Origin: JAAYJT01 sp037445555
GTDB taxonomy: Bacteria > Bacteroidota > Bacteroidia > Bacteroidales > JAAYJT01
Reading direction: 5' to 3'
DNA: 64,000 nucleotides
Assembly (NCBI GenBank): GCA_037445555.1
Contig: JBBIKG010000002.1
Span: 87,164 to 151,163, forward strand
Made by a program: the position numbers and the translations under genes. Every line of letters starts with the position of its first letter. Positions within the stretch are counted from its first letter, which is position 1. This document shows positions 36,019 to 45,176 of the stretch, piece by piece. The notes beneath the pieces are model-generated. The model ran no database searches, was not told the DNA's origin, and saw only the letters and a program-made list of their open reading frames with translations.

Positions 36019-37007
36019 TGAAAAGGACATTTTTTTCTTTTCTTTTTTTTTGTCTTACAGCTCTGTGCTCAGGTCAACAGTTGACCACGGTGAGGGGTAT
36101 AGTGCCGGGTGGCGTCGGAAAACCGGTTGAGGTATATTCATACCTCGACTTGTTTACCTATACCACTGAACTATTGGCGAAGGGCATTCTTACTAAAAAG
36201 AACACCTTTGAGCTTACATTCACTATCACATCCACCGGGCCTTTTAAAATCAGGATTTGGAATCAGGAAGCAGAGCTGGTGCTCGAACCGGGCAAAACCT
36301 ATGACCTGCAAGTGAATGGGCTTGTGATCCAGCCGGGAAAAACTGATGAAATCGTTCCCAAGATGATGCCGCCCCTTACGATAGTAATAAAGGATGCACC
36401 CCGGCAGGAACTTAATGGTATGTTACGATCCTTATCTGCAATGTCGGATGATTTTATCGAAAAGAATCACAGTGTACTTATAGGAAAAGGCAACCGGCAA
36501 AAGGCTGATGAGTACCGAAATTTGTTGCAAAGCAGCTTCCCGGAAACTGGAAACCTTTTTTTTGCCAATACTCTGTTTTATACCATCGGATACATGGAGC
36601 TGCATAGCCGGGCATGGAGTAAAGACAAACTTGTTGATCAGTATCTGAACTCTAAACCTGTATTGTACCAGAACCCGGCGTATTTTGAATTTCTCACATC
36701 GCTGTTTGACAAACACCTTGTGGCCGGATCTGGCGGTGTGAAGCGCGAAGCGCTTAAAGCCGCGCTCGGGCTGAGTGACCCCTACACAGAATTAATGCAG
36801 ATTCTGAAGCAGGACCCCCTTCTCAAAAACGAAGCCATACGGGAGATCGTCCTGCTGATGGGACTGTTCGACATGCAGTCGCAGGCTTATTTCAATAAAG
36901 CGAGCTGTCTGAAGGTAATCCGCCAAATTTCCTTGAACAGCAAATTTTCCGAGCATAAAATTATGGCTGCAAATCTGCTATCCCTGATCCCTGTCGATAG
37001 GCTTTAG
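36018..37007 (+). CDS. Secreted TlpA-like protein lacking its thioredoxin domain
   Basis: This 329-residue protein has a signal peptide (MKRTFFSFLFFCLTALCSGQ). It has an N-terminal beta-rich part and an alpha-helical part (FEFLTSLFDKHL to AANLLSLIPVDRL) that resemble the N-terminal region of Bacteroidota TlpA-family thiol-disulfide proteins, where a thioredoxin domain usually follows. Here the frame stops right where that domain would begin, and the convergent rsmD gene overlaps the last 30 bp. It is thus either a truncated relative or a genuine domain-loss form. It is coupled to coaD through TAATG. The assignment of the N-terminal region is from pattern memory and only moderately sure. Confidence 0.6.
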   Translation: MKRTFFSFLFFCLTALCSGQQLTTVRGIVPGGVGKPVEVYSYLDLFTYTTELLAKGILTKKNTFELTFTITSTGPFKIRIWNQEAELVLEPGKTYDLQVNGLVIQPGKTDEIVPKMMPPLTIVIKDAPRQELNGMLRSLSAMSDDFIEKNHSVLIGKGNRQKADEYRNLLQSSFPETGNLFFANTLFYTIGYMELHSRAWSKDKLVDQYLNSKPVLYQNPAYFEFLTSLFDKHLVAGSGGVKREALKAALGLSDPYTELMQILKQDPLLKNEAIREIVLLMGLFDMQSQAYFNKASCLKVIRQISLNSKFSEHKIMAANLLSLIPVDRL

Positions 37008-37532
37008 AAAGAATGTAAAGTTGACACTTCCGTAACTCCTGTGATCAATGAATTCAGGATGCTCATGGAAATTGTATTTCCTGGCATGCTCAAAAATGAA
37101 TGTACCACCTTCCTTCAGACATGAGGAATTGATAACCCCGGCCGGCAGAATTTCAATTCCAGGCATCTCATAGGGTGGATCGGCAAATATCAGATCGTAT
37201 GGCTGCCTGCATTGGCTTAAGAACCTGAGCGCATCACTTCTTACCACCTGTAAGCATTTTATATCCAGCTGCTGTTTAACCAGGTTCATATACTTAATGC
37301 ATTGAGTGTTCAGGTCCACCGACGTAATGTGCCGGCACCCCCGTGATGCCATTTCGTAACTTATGCTACCTGTGCCAGCAAAGAGATCGAGAAAACGGAT
37401 CTGAGTCAGATCGATAGTGTTTTCCAGTATGTTGAACAAAGCTTCTTTTGCAAAGTCAGTGGTTGGACGTACTGGCAGATTCTTTGGAATATTCAGTGTG
37501 CGTCCACGGTACTCTCCGCGAATAATCCTCAT
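36978..37532 (-). CDS. rsmD: 16S rRNA (guanine(966)-N(2))-methyltransferase
   Basis: RsmD methylates G966 of 16S rRNA using S-adenosylmethionine. The 184-residue protein has MRIIRGEYRGRTLNIP at the start (RIIRGEYRGR), VRPTTDFAKEALFNIL, the SAM-binding FLDLFAGTGSISYE and the catalytic DPPY at 118-121. It overlaps the upstream DUF3822 gene by 4 bp (ATGA), as in many Bacteroidota. Its 3' end overlaps the convergent TlpA-like gene by 30 bp. Confidence 0.96.
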   Translation of the reverse strand: MRIIRGEYRGRTLNIPKNLPVRPTTDFAKEALFNILENTIDLTQIRFLDLFAGTGSISYEMASRGCRHITSVDLNTQCIKYMNLVKQQLDIKCLQVVRSDALRFLSQCRQPYDLIFADPPYEMPGIEILPAGVINSSCLKEGGTFIFEHARKYNFHEHPEFIDHRSYGSVNFTFFLKPIDRDQG

Positions 37533-38413
37533 AAGGCAGCATTGAAGAGATCGTAATAGCGATGCAACAGTCCGGCCGGAATCTCATGGCTATAGGCAAA
37601 GTAGTTGTTGGCAGGCGTCATCCTCACATGCTCCATCTGGGTAACCAATAAGCTATGAATTTCATCGCCGGCGTCGACGGCACCTGTAAGGCTGAGTACC
37701 GTCCTTTGGCTTTCCATACCCAGGCTTTCAAGCACAAAGAGAACGTAGTAGAGCAGATCGACAGGTGTAGCAAATTCAAAGCTGTTGCAGTAAATGAGCT
37801 GATTGTGTTTAAAAATCAAGAGGTCGAAGCTGGTGCGCCTGATATTCAGGAAACATTTATTACCAAACTCTGCCTGATAATTCTTAACCATTGACGTCAG
37901 GCAGCGAATGAGCGTTGTCGGCACTGGTACACGCAAGGCACCCGGCCAGGTGTTTAATATCCAGTTGTCCAGAGCACCTGGAATGGAAAAGACAACGATC
38001 TGATCTGGAGCAGACGCCAGCAGATGGTACACATGGCTATTTTCGGCCAGCCGGTGATTAAACTCCAAATACGTGCGGCGTTGCTCTGGGTCGAACAGGG
38101 AGGTTGGCATGAGTGTATAGGGAAGGCTGCCTACACTTACCACCACCTTTTCAAAGCCGGCCTGCAGCAAGGGCTGGCCGGATATGATTTTATTTAGACG
38201 TCGGATGAATTGAAAATCAGGCAGGAACCCCGCATGAACAGTCGGTGTTTCAAAGTTATAGTCTTCAATTGCAATAAACTTTTTCGTGCGGTTGTCGAGG
38301 GTGGCAAAAACAAATCCATCAGGGCTGACCCTGATGGATAAGGCGTAATTTTCAGAATTTGCCGGGTTAAGCGACGGGTCTATCCACGAATTGCCGGGTT
38401 TTACTTCGCTCAT
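37529..38413 (-). CDS. DUF3822 family protein
   Basis: This is a 294-residue cytoplasmic protein of the Bacteroidota-specific DUF3822 family. It starts SWIDPSLNPANSENYALSIRVSPDGF (see YALSIRVSPDGF), has an ASKHA-like layout of repeated beta sheets, and the block NYFAYSHEIPAGLLHRYYDLFN near the end. No function is established. It is translationally coupled to rsmD, a pairing conserved in the phylum, which hints at a role near rRNA modification or translation, but that is inference. Confidence 0.88.
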   Translation of the reverse strand: MSEVKPGNSWIDPSLNPANSENYALSIRVSPDGFVFATLDNRTKKFIAIEDYNFETPTVHAGFLPDFQFIRRLNKIISGQPLLQAGFEKVVVSVGSLPYTLMPTSLFDPEQRRTYLEFNHRLAENSHVYHLLASAPDQIVVFSIPGALDNWILNTWPGALRVPVPTTLIRCLTSMVKNYQAEFGNKCFLNIRRTSFDLLIFKHNQLIYCNSFEFATPVDLLYYVLFVLESLGMESQRTVLSLTGAVDAGDEIHSLLVTQMEHVRMTPANNYFAYSHEIPAGLLHRYYDLFNAAL

Positions 38414-38430
38414 TCAGCAAAGTTGTTTTA

Positions 38431-39027
38431 TTATTCCCAGTTGCCGTCGGTGGATGGCTCTGTCATTGATCCTACTTTCAGGCCCGGGAAGCGATTGATT
38501 TGTTCTTCGCCGGCAACAATATTGAGCAATATTTGCCGATCCAGTCCTTTCAGGTATTTAATGAAAAGTGCTTTAAGCTCGAACACATTCACCATCACCC
38601 CTCCACGATCTATCTTACCGGCGCTGAGATCGAACTTTTCGCCACCCGAGAATGGAATGAAGGGCAGTGAATCAATCGGATAAGTCGCGTTACGGAGCAA
38701 CGAGTCGGCAACTCGCACAAAATCTATGGTGTCGGAGATGGTTTTTGTGAATGTGGTATCATTCGGATCGGGCACCATTCTAACTACAGGAATTTTTTCT
38801 GTACGCAGGAAGGTGAGCAGTGTATCGAAGCTACCGGTGTATTTGTTATGTAACGAGCGATAGATCAACTCGGCCGACCTGATGTGTTTCATACGTTCAA
38901 TCACCTTTGTTTTTCTGTAATCGTGTTCACGATTGAATCTGACCGGCTCCATAATGCTTTCGACGATATAGTACGCCAGGATGATGATCACCGCGGTGAG
39001 AATGATACTGAGTAAGGTTCGTTTCAT
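38431..39027 (-). CDS. Conserved membrane-anchored protein, unknown function
   Basis: The ATG at 39027 gives 198 residues starting with an uncleaved-looking membrane segment (LLSIILTAVIIILAYYIVESI). A soluble part with IRSAELIYRSLHNKYTGSFDTLLTFLR follows, reminiscent of the pseudopilin-like start used by type IV pilin/GSPG proteins after their hydrophobic helix. No prepilin peptidase site is obvious, so I do not call it a pilin. An exact promoter lies just upstream. It is 17 bp before DUF3822 on the same strand and may be co-transcribed with it and rsmD. Confidence 0.7.
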   Translation of the reverse strand: MKRTLLSIILTAVIIILAYYIVESIMEPVRFNREHDYRKTKVIERMKHIRSAELIYRSLHNKYTGSFDTLLTFLRTEKIPVVRMVPDPNDTTFTKTISDTIDFVRVADSLLRNATYPIDSLPFIPFSGGEKFDLSAGKIDRGGVMVNVFELKALFIKYLKGLDRQILLNIVAGEEQINRFPGLKVGSMTEPSTDGNWE

Positions 39028-39048
39028 GGTAAATATTTTTAATAGGTG

Positions 39049-39079
39049 CAAATGTATGAAAATTAAATTGCTTACCAAA
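39049..39079 (-). promoter_or_regulatory. Perfect Bacteroidota promoter for the 38431-39027 gene
   Basis: On the minus strand TTTG (39076-39079), 19 bp, then TACATTTG (39049-39056) matches the Bacteroidota consensus exactly. The -7 lies 22 bp upstream of the start codon at 39027, which supports that start over a longer frame. Confidence 0.8.
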
Positions 39080-39137
39080 ACTCTCAATTATAATGCAACA
39101 GACATAATTTGAAGTCGTGGGATACCTGAAACGTTTC

Positions 39138-40898
39138 TCAGGTCACTGGTTTTTCGAGCAGTTGCATGGTCTCTTCAGGAAGCTGAGTGATATCCATGAT
39201 GATAAAACCGTCAAGTGAGTTGTTGAAGTCAGGATCGATATTGAAGCCGATGATTTTTCCGTTCTGTTTGATATATTTTTTTATAAGGACCGGTACCCGA
39301 TCGTTCATAGGCTCCAGTTCCGAAATGACGTCATCTATTTTCTTCATAGAGGCCTCTTTCTCATTCCCAAAAATGATCTCAGCATCGATATACGACTTCT
39401 TAACCTTAAACGCTTTACGGGCCTTTATCATTTTGGCCAATTCATGATCATAGAAGTGTTTCTTGATGTAATAGACCAGCAAGGCTTTCGATACCTTATG
39501 AAACTTATTGCTTATGCTCACAGGTCCCAGCAGGTAACGATACTCCGGATTGGATTTCATAAATATCAATAAGCCGCGCCAAAGTAGAAAAAGAATGAAT
39601 ATGCGTTGCTGGTATTCCTTAATGATGAACGATCTGCCAAGTTCGACTGACTGCCTCAGTATGGGATAGAACCGCCGGCTCATCTGGAACAGGGTATTTA
39701 TATAGAAACCTTTTACACCATGGGTGTTGTATAGCTCCTGCCCCTTTCCTACGCGGTAGGCCCCGATTATCTTGTGGTGCGATCTGTCCCAAATGAACAA
39801 GTGGTGATAGTACAGGTCGTATTCATCCACATCAATCGCCATGTTGGTGCCTTCGCCCACGTCACGGAAGGTGATCTCGCGGAGCCTTCCGATTTCGCGA
39901 AGGATGTTGGGTATCTTATTCGACGAGGCAAGAAACAATTCGTAATCCTGCATCTCTACAAGCCGATCATGACAACGGAGTTTTGCAATTTCCTGCTCAA
40001 TCAGATGCGTTTCAACAGGGTCAATGATGGGTTCGGCATCGGCTTTTTTCCGGACCGGCAGCTTGAAATAAGACCTTTTCACTTCTACTGTGCTGCCGAG
40101 CGCATAAGTCTTGGCTCGTAGGAACCTTAAAAGCTGAAAATTATCATCGAAGCTCTGAATCTCTGTGGCAGGTATCGGCTTGCCTATCCTGACCTTGACC
40201 GTATGGTGTTTTTTATTAAGCAACTCAGTGGGGAGCCATGCTGTGCGAAGCCTTGGGTGTATCAAACCTAGCAGGTGAAACAGCAGGCTGTTTGTTCCAC
40301 TAAAATATATAGGGACAACACTGGCTCTTGATTTGGATATCAGTTTGCCCACCATAGGGCTCCAGGCCTTATCCACAATTTTTCTGGACTTCTTCTGAAA
40401 AGATGAAACCTCACCGGCAGGAAAAATACCAATTGACTTGCCTTGTGAAAGATGCTCCAGAGTGGCTTTCACTCCACCTAGGCTGCGCTGGGTGCTGTTT
40501 TTCATCTCGAATGGATCGACCGGTAGAAAAAAATCCTGAAGGGGTTCTACATGCTTCATAATGAAATTGGCCATCACTTTCAGATCAGGTCTGGCTTCGG
40601 CTAGAATCCGGACGAGAATGATGCCGTCAAGCCCTCCATAGGGGTGGTTTGCAATAAAAATTACCGGGCCCGAGGCCGGAATATTTTTAAGATCGTTTTC
40701 AGGAATGTGGAAGGAGACCTTAAGTTCCTTAAGCACTTTATCAGCAAAATCAATTCCCTCCACATGCTTCACGCTATCGTAAAGCCTGTTGATTTTCTGA
40801 ATCTTCAGGATTTTCATCAAAGGAATAGTTAATGACCTTAGCCCCAGCTTGTTAAGCGACAATGCCTCAGCAAATATATCACGCTTTATTAAGGTCAT
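39138..40898 (-). CDS. Fused O-acyltransferase / N-acyltransferase, OlsF/GlsF-like aminolipid synthase
   Basis: This 586-residue protein has two acyltransferase halves. The N-terminal PlsC-like domain (about 50-250) has ANHPYGGLDG and the block GIFPAGEVSSFQKKS. The C-terminal domain (about 310-530) resembles the GNAT-like hemolysin/OlsB N-acyltransferase family with REITFRDVGEGTNMAIDVDEYDLYYHHLFIWD (DEYDLYYHHLFIWD) and GRSFIIKEYQ. Fused proteins of this type (OlsF, GlsF) make ornithine or glycine lipids. The substrate amino acid cannot be read from the sequence. It stands alone with its own -7. Confidence 0.8.
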   Translation of the reverse strand: MTLIKRDIFAEALSLNKLGLRSLTIPLMKILKIQKINRLYDSVKHVEGIDFADKVLKELKVSFHIPENDLKNIPASGPVIFIANHPYGGLDGIILVRILAEARPDLKVMANFIMKHVEPLQDFFLPVDPFEMKNSTQRSLGGVKATLEHLSQGKSIGIFPAGEVSSFQKKSRKIVDKAWSPMVGKLISKSRASVVPIYFSGTNSLLFHLLGLIHPRLRTAWLPTELLNKKHHTVKVRIGKPIPATEIQSFDDNFQLLRFLRAKTYALGSTVEVKRSYFKLPVRKKADAEPIIDPVETHLIEQEIAKLRCHDRLVEMQDYELFLASSNKIPNILREIGRLREITFRDVGEGTNMAIDVDEYDLYYHHLFIWDRSHHKIIGAYRVGKGQELYNTHGVKGFYINTLFQMSRRFYPILRQSVELGRSFIIKEYQQRIFILFLLWRGLLIFMKSNPEYRYLLGPVSISNKFHKVSKALLVYYIKKHFYDHELAKMIKARKAFKVKKSYIDAEIIFGNEKEASMKKIDDVISELEPMNDRVPVLIKKYIKQNGKIIGFNIDPDFNNSLDGFIIMDITQLPEETMQLLEKPVT

Positions 40899-40923
40899 CC
40901 AATGTTAAAATAGTACAAACCTG

Positions 40924-40931
40924 CAAAAGTA
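40924..40931 (-). promoter_or_regulatory. -7 element for the aminolipid synthase
   Basis: On the minus strand TACTTTTG matches TAnnTTTG, 25 bp upstream of the start codon at 40898. No clear -33 TTG was found. Confidence 0.5.
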
Positions 40932-41043
40932 GAACTTTTACTGATATTATTTTGATTAAATTATTCCCTCACCGTGCAAGGCTGTCCGCAGGGACATGTC
41001 CAGGTCAAAACTATACAAATAATGTAACGGCCACATAATGGAG

Positions 41044-41535
41044 TTATAAAATAATATCGGCAGCAGGAACCGAGGGGATAGGCCTGGCCATTAGGCTGGA
41101 ATAGTCCAATTCGTAGCAGTAGGTTGATTCTCCGTTCGTCAACACGATATACTGTATACCCAATGCTAAATTATAACGGATGGCCTGTTCAAACGCCCGT
41201 ACCGTAATTTTCCGTCCTTGTCTTTTGCATTCGACGAGCATCTTGGGTTCCCCTTTCCTATTATACACAACTATATCGGCTCGTTTGCTCAGCTTACCAA
41301 CTTTAAGAGTTGTTTCAACACCTATCAGTCCTTCAGGAAACCTGAGTGTGTGCAGCAGCAAGTGTAGAAAATTCTGTCTTACCCATTCTTCCGGAGATAG
41401 GACTACATAACATTTCCTGACCGGGTCAAAAATTTCTTTTCTTCCGTCGTTATCTCTGATGGAAAGCCCGTGAGGGGCTTCTTCCGGCCTGGGCATGATG
41501 ATCAAACTATTAACCGCAGGCCAAGATATAAACAT
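41044..41535 (-). CDS. Orphan HsdR N-terminal-domain (PD-(D/E)XK fold) protein
   Basis: This 163-residue protein matches the type I restriction R-subunit N-terminal domain, standing alone. Residues Asp87, Glu102 and Lys104 form a PD-(D/E)XK-like active site in KRADIVVYNRKGEPKMLVECK (see RADIVVY and VECK). There is no helicase, HsdM or HsdS nearby, so it is not a restriction system. I recall this stand-alone protein next to holA in Bacteroidota, as here, where amn and holA follow on the opposite strand. A nuclease role in DNA metabolism is plausible but unproven. The start at 41535 could instead be the ATG at 41496. Confidence 0.85.
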   Translation of the reverse strand: MFISWPAVNSLIIMPRPEEAPHGLSIRDNDGRKEIFDPVRKCYVVLSPEEWVRQNFLHLLLHTLRFPEGLIGVETTLKVGKLSKRADIVVYNRKGEPKMLVECKRQGRKITVRAFEQAIRYNLALGIQYIVLTNGESTYCYELDYSSLMARPIPSVPAADIIL

Positions 41536-41550
41536 TTACGTTAAATGGCT

Positions 41551-41558
41551 TACATTTG
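41551..41558 (+). promoter_or_regulatory. -7 element for amn
   Basis: TACATTTG matches TAnnTTTG and lies 20 bp before the chosen amn start at 41578, which supports that start over an upstream in-frame ATG at 41545. Confidence 0.55.
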
Positions 41559-41577
41559 TCCCAGCAATGTTGATGAA

Positions 41578-42351
41578 ATGAAGACAAAGGAAGAAATCGT
41601 AAGAAACTGGCTGCCGCGCTATACCGGAACACAGCTTGAAGAATTTGGACAGTACATTCTACTTACCAACTTTACCTACTACCTCGAACTCTTTGCACAA
41701 TGGCATAACGTCGAGATAAAAGGTGTAGGGCGTGCGATGCCAAGTGCCACAGCTGGTCCGATTACTATCATAAATTTCGGTATGGGCAGTGCAAATGCAG
41801 CCACTATCATGGATCTGCTAAGTGCAATAAAGCCCAAAGCCTGTTTGTTTTTAGGAAAATGCGGCGGCACCAAATCAAAGAGCCAGTTGGGCGATCTTAT
41901 ACTTCCTCTTGCTGCCATCCGTGGCGAAGGAACCTCGGACGACTATTTCCCGCCAGAGGTTCCTGCATTGCCCGCATTCAGCCTGCAGAAAGCTGTATCG
42001 ACCACTATACGCGACAACAACCGCGACTACTGGACCGGAACTATCTACACTACCAACCGCAGAGTGTGGGAATATGATGAAACGTTTAAGGACTACCTGG
42101 TAGGGATCCGCTGTATGGGTATTGATATGGAAACAGCCACCCTTTTTACAGTTGGATTTGCCAATGGAATTCCAACCGGAGCCCTCCTGCTCATTTCGGA
42201 CCAACCAATGATTTCGAGTGGTGTCAAAACAGAAAAGAGCGATAAAATGGTTTCTGAGCAATTCGTTGCCGATCACCTGCGCATCGGGATTGACTCTCTG
42301 CACCAGCTGATTAACAACGGTCAAACAGTGAAACACCTGCGGTTTGACTAA
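41578..42351 (+). CDS. amn: AMP nucleosidase
   Basis: AMP nucleosidase cleaves AMP to adenine and ribose 5-phosphate, adjusting the purine pool. The ATG at 41578 gives 257 residues (MKTKEEIVRNWLPRYTG), the usual length of the short Bacteroidota form, which lacks the N-terminal domain of E. coli Amn. The nucleoside-phosphorylase-like core has TIINFGMGSANAATIMDLL, LFLGKCGG and the substrate block CMGIDMETATLFTVG. It ends 22 bp before holA. Confidence 0.92.
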   Translation: MKTKEEIVRNWLPRYTGTQLEEFGQYILLTNFTYYLELFAQWHNVEIKGVGRAMPSATAGPITIINFGMGSANAATIMDLLSAIKPKACLFLGKCGGTKSKSQLGDLILPLAAIRGEGTSDDYFPPEVPALPAFSLQKAVSTTIRDNNRDYWTGTIYTTNRRVWEYDETFKDYLVGIRCMGIDMETATLFTVGFANGIPTGALLLISDQPMISSGVKTEKSDKMVSEQFVADHLRIGIDSLHQLINNGQTVKHLRFD

Positions 42352-42373
42352 ACCCGTAAACCAGTAATGAGTG

Positions 42374-43372
42374 ATGACATTTACGGAGATCCTATCTGAC
42401 CTCAGAAAAAAAATATACCAGCCGGTGTATTTTCTTTTTGGCGATGAACCTTATTATATCGATGAAATTGCATCGTACATTGAACAAAATGTTCTTACGG
42501 AGGATGAAAAGGAATTTAATCAGTTTGTACTATACGGAAGGGACACAGATATCGAAACCATTTTGAGTTACTGCCGCCGATACCCTGTGATGGCAAGTCA
42601 TATGGTGATTCTGGTGCGTGAGGCACAAGAACTCGAAAGCCTCGAAAGCCTTGAAACCTACCTCGACCGGCCAGTTACAAGCACAATCCTGGTGGTGTGC
42701 TATAAATACAAGAAGATAGATGGACGGACGGCGCTTGCCAATAAATTAAAGTCGAAAGCTGTATATTTCGAATCAGCCAAACTGCTCGACTACAAGACTT
42801 CTGCCTGGATACAGACGCATATTGCAGAAAGGGGGTTGGGTATCACACCAAAGGCTAGTGAAATGCTGGCTGAATACCTCGGCAACGACCTTGGCAAGAT
42901 CGTAAATGAGGTGGATAAATTGGCCATCAATCTGCGAGAGGGAGGCCTCATCACAGAAACATTGATCGAACAGAATATTGGCATAAGCAAGGACTACAAT
43001 TTGTTCGAATTTCAAAAGGCCCTAGGAGCAAAAAATATTTACCGGTCAAACCTAATTGCCGGTTATTACGCTGCCAATCCCAAAGGTAACCACATGCAAA
43101 ATATTCTGCCAGGCCTTAATCAGTATTTTGTGAAACTGCTGATATTTCATCAACTCAAAGACAAGAGCGATGAGAATGCTGCCAGGGTATTAGGAATTAG
43201 ACCCTTTTTTGTTAAAGAATATCGCAGTGCAGCGCAGCATTACGGGTATTCGAAATGCACTGCCGTCATCAGCCTTCTGAGGCAGTACGACATGAAAGCC
43301 AAGGGAGTGGATAATGAATCCACAGGCGAAGACGAGCTTTTCAAGGAATTGGTTTACAAAATCCTGCACTGA
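42374..43372 (+). CDS. holA: DNA polymerase III subunit delta
   Basis: HolA is the delta subunit that opens the sliding clamp in the clamp loader. The ATG at 42374 (332 residues) is preferred over a GTG one codon upstream. Typical pieces are YFLFGDEPYYIDEI near the start, SHMVILVREAQEL, the block EYLGNDLGKIVNEVDKL and the C-terminal helical domain with LLRQYDMKAKGV. It ends one base before the convergent acyl-CoA synthetase stop, leaving no gap. Confidence 0.92.
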   Translation: MTFTEILSDLRKKIYQPVYFLFGDEPYYIDEIASYIEQNVLTEDEKEFNQFVLYGRDTDIETILSYCRRYPVMASHMVILVREAQELESLESLETYLDRPVTSTILVVCYKYKKIDGRTALANKLKSKAVYFESAKLLDYKTSAWIQTHIAERGLGITPKASEMLAEYLGNDLGKIVNEVDKLAINLREGGLITETLIEQNIGISKDYNLFEFQKALGAKNIYRSNLIAGYYAANPKGNHMQNILPGLNQYFVKLLIFHQLKDKSDENAARVLGIRPFFVKEYRSAAQHYGYSKCTAVISLLRQYDMKAKGVDNESTGEDELFKELVYKILH

Positions 43373-45148
43373 TTATCTGGCATCGTACATATCGTATATC
43401 AGCGCCCGGTTTTTATGCTCTATTTCTTTGCGTCGGAGTTTCAGAGTTAAACTCAGTTCACCTGTATCGGGGCTCCAAGTAGTATCGAGCAACCGGAATG
43501 CCTTGATCTGCTCAGGCTTATCGAGCGATTCATTGATTAGGTCGATCTCTCGCTGAATACGTTCCAGAAGGATAGGATCGCGAATGGCTGCCGATGGTGA
43601 GGAAAACGCATGTCCCTTGGAAGCATACCATCCTCTTATGTGTTCAAAATTCGGAACGATCAGGGCGGCTGCGAAATGCTTGTTTTCGCCAATAACCATA
43701 ATATTTTCAATGAAGTCTGATTCTTTGCACCGGTTTTCGATAGCCTGTGGCGCAATATATTTACCACCCGAGGTCTTGAACATCTCCTTCTTGCGGTCGG
43801 TTATCCTCAGGTAGCGCCCATCGACCAGCTCTCCGATGTCGCCTGTGTGCAGCCAACCATGTGCATCGATTACCTGCGAGGTCAGAAGGGGTTCTTTGTA
43901 GTATCCAAGCATCACATTCGGTCCCCGGCACAGAATTTCTCCGTCACCCGATAACTTGATTTCCACCCCTTTCAGTGGCGGGCCGACCGTACCAAACTTA
44001 ACTCCTCCGGGTTCAAAGTTGCTAACGGCTATAACCGGACTCGTCTCCGTAAGCCCGTAGCCTTCCATTACCTGAAGGTTTGCAGCCCAAAACACCCGTG
44101 CAATTTTCGGATTTAGACTGGCGCCTCCCGATACAATAAATCGCAGTCTCCCACCCACTGCCTTTCTCCATTTTCGGAATACAAGCCGGTCGGCAATCAT
44201 CAATTGAATGCGGTAGCCCAACGGCCTGGCATCCAGAGTATACCTGGATGCCAGGCTGAGCGCCCAGAAATAAATCGATTTTAACGGCTGCCGGAGAGCC
44301 CTGCCCCTGGCGATAAATCCATTATGCATTTTTTCAAGCACCCTGGGAACCGCGCACATCATCTCAGGTTGCAATTGCCGTAAACCCTCCATCACCTTGT
44401 CAAAGCTCTCAATATAGCATATATTGATGCCAAGGTACTGATACATATAATTTAGCATTCGCTCATACACATGGCATAGCGGCAGAAAACTCATGGATCG
44501 CGAAATGTTCTTTGGCTCAACAATTTCAGCGGTTGCCTTAAAATTGCTAATAAAATTCCGGTGGCTGAGCATCACACCTTTGCCTTTGCCGGTAGTACCC
44601 GAAGTGTAGATTATTGTGGCCAGGTCGTCCGATTGTATGCCGGTACTGATAAGGTCAATTTTTTTAATATCAAACTGGGTTTGACCAAGAATAAGAAACT
44701 CCTTCCAGTGCGGAACACCCTCAATTTTATCAATGGAGTACACAGCTTCAAGGGTTTTAACACGGGGCAGCAGCGGACGTACCCGTTCATAAATACTCTG
44801 GCTTGAGATAAAAAGAAACCGTATCTCGGAATGGGTGAAGATATGGAGAAAATTTTCGGAGCTGAGTGTCGGATACACCGGCACATGCACCCCGCCAATC
44901 TGCATTATACCCATATCGAAGTAGTTCCAGGCCGGGCAGTTGTTGATAATGGTGGCCACCTTGTCGCCTTTCTGCAACCCGAGTGCCAGTAATCCTGAAC
45001 TTACCCAGTTGGAATAATCGACATAATCAGAAGCTGAGAATGTCTTCCACTCACCCTTCCTGCTAAAAGTAAAGACATCTTTTTTCGCTGAACATTTTGA
45101 GCGATATAGTTTGAGCAGGTCAAACAAGCGTGTTACATCGCCATTCAT
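43373..45148 (-). CDS. Long-chain acyl-CoA synthetase (copy 1 of a tandem pair)
   Basis: The ATG at 45148 gives 591 residues. This FadD/FadD15-like enzyme activates long-chain fatty acids to acyl-CoA with ATP. Core motifs are YTSGTTGKGKGVMLSHRN, the family block VEGYGLTETSPVIA (here MEGYGLTETSPVIA), GWLHTGDIGEL and the C-terminal KKEMFKTSGGKYIAP. It is homologous along its length to the next gene upstream (45211-46992), so the two are tandem paralogues. A full promoter lies just upstream of this copy, overlapping the end of the other, so the two can be expressed separately. Confidence 0.92.
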   Translation of the reverse strand: MNGDVTRLFDLLKLYRSKCSAKKDVFTFSRKGEWKTFSASDYVDYSNWVSSGLLALGLQKGDKVATIINNCPAWNYFDMGIMQIGGVHVPVYPTLSSENFLHIFTHSEIRFLFISSQSIYERVRPLLPRVKTLEAVYSIDKIEGVPHWKEFLILGQTQFDIKKIDLISTGIQSDDLATIIYTSGTTGKGKGVMLSHRNFISNFKATAEIVEPKNISRSMSFLPLCHVYERMLNYMYQYLGINICYIESFDKVMEGLRQLQPEMMCAVPRVLEKMHNGFIARGRALRQPLKSIYFWALSLASRYTLDARPLGYRIQLMIADRLVFRKWRKAVGGRLRFIVSGGASLNPKIARVFWAANLQVMEGYGLTETSPVIAVSNFEPGGVKFGTVGPPLKGVEIKLSGDGEILCRGPNVMLGYYKEPLLTSQVIDAHGWLHTGDIGELVDGRYLRITDRKKEMFKTSGGKYIAPQAIENRCKESDFIENIMVIGENKHFAAALIVPNFEHIRGWYASKGHAFSSPSAAIRDPILLERIQREIDLINESLDKPEQIKAFRLLDTTWSPDTGELSLTLKLRRKEIEHKNRALIYDMYDAR

Positions 45149-45176
45149 TGAAAAAAGATGTCTAAGCTTATCAGTA

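Noticed and set aside
41044..41535. A restriction-modification or defence system
   Set aside because: The HsdR-N-like protein is alone, with no methyltransferase, specificity subunit or helicase nearby, and it sits in a housekeeping context.
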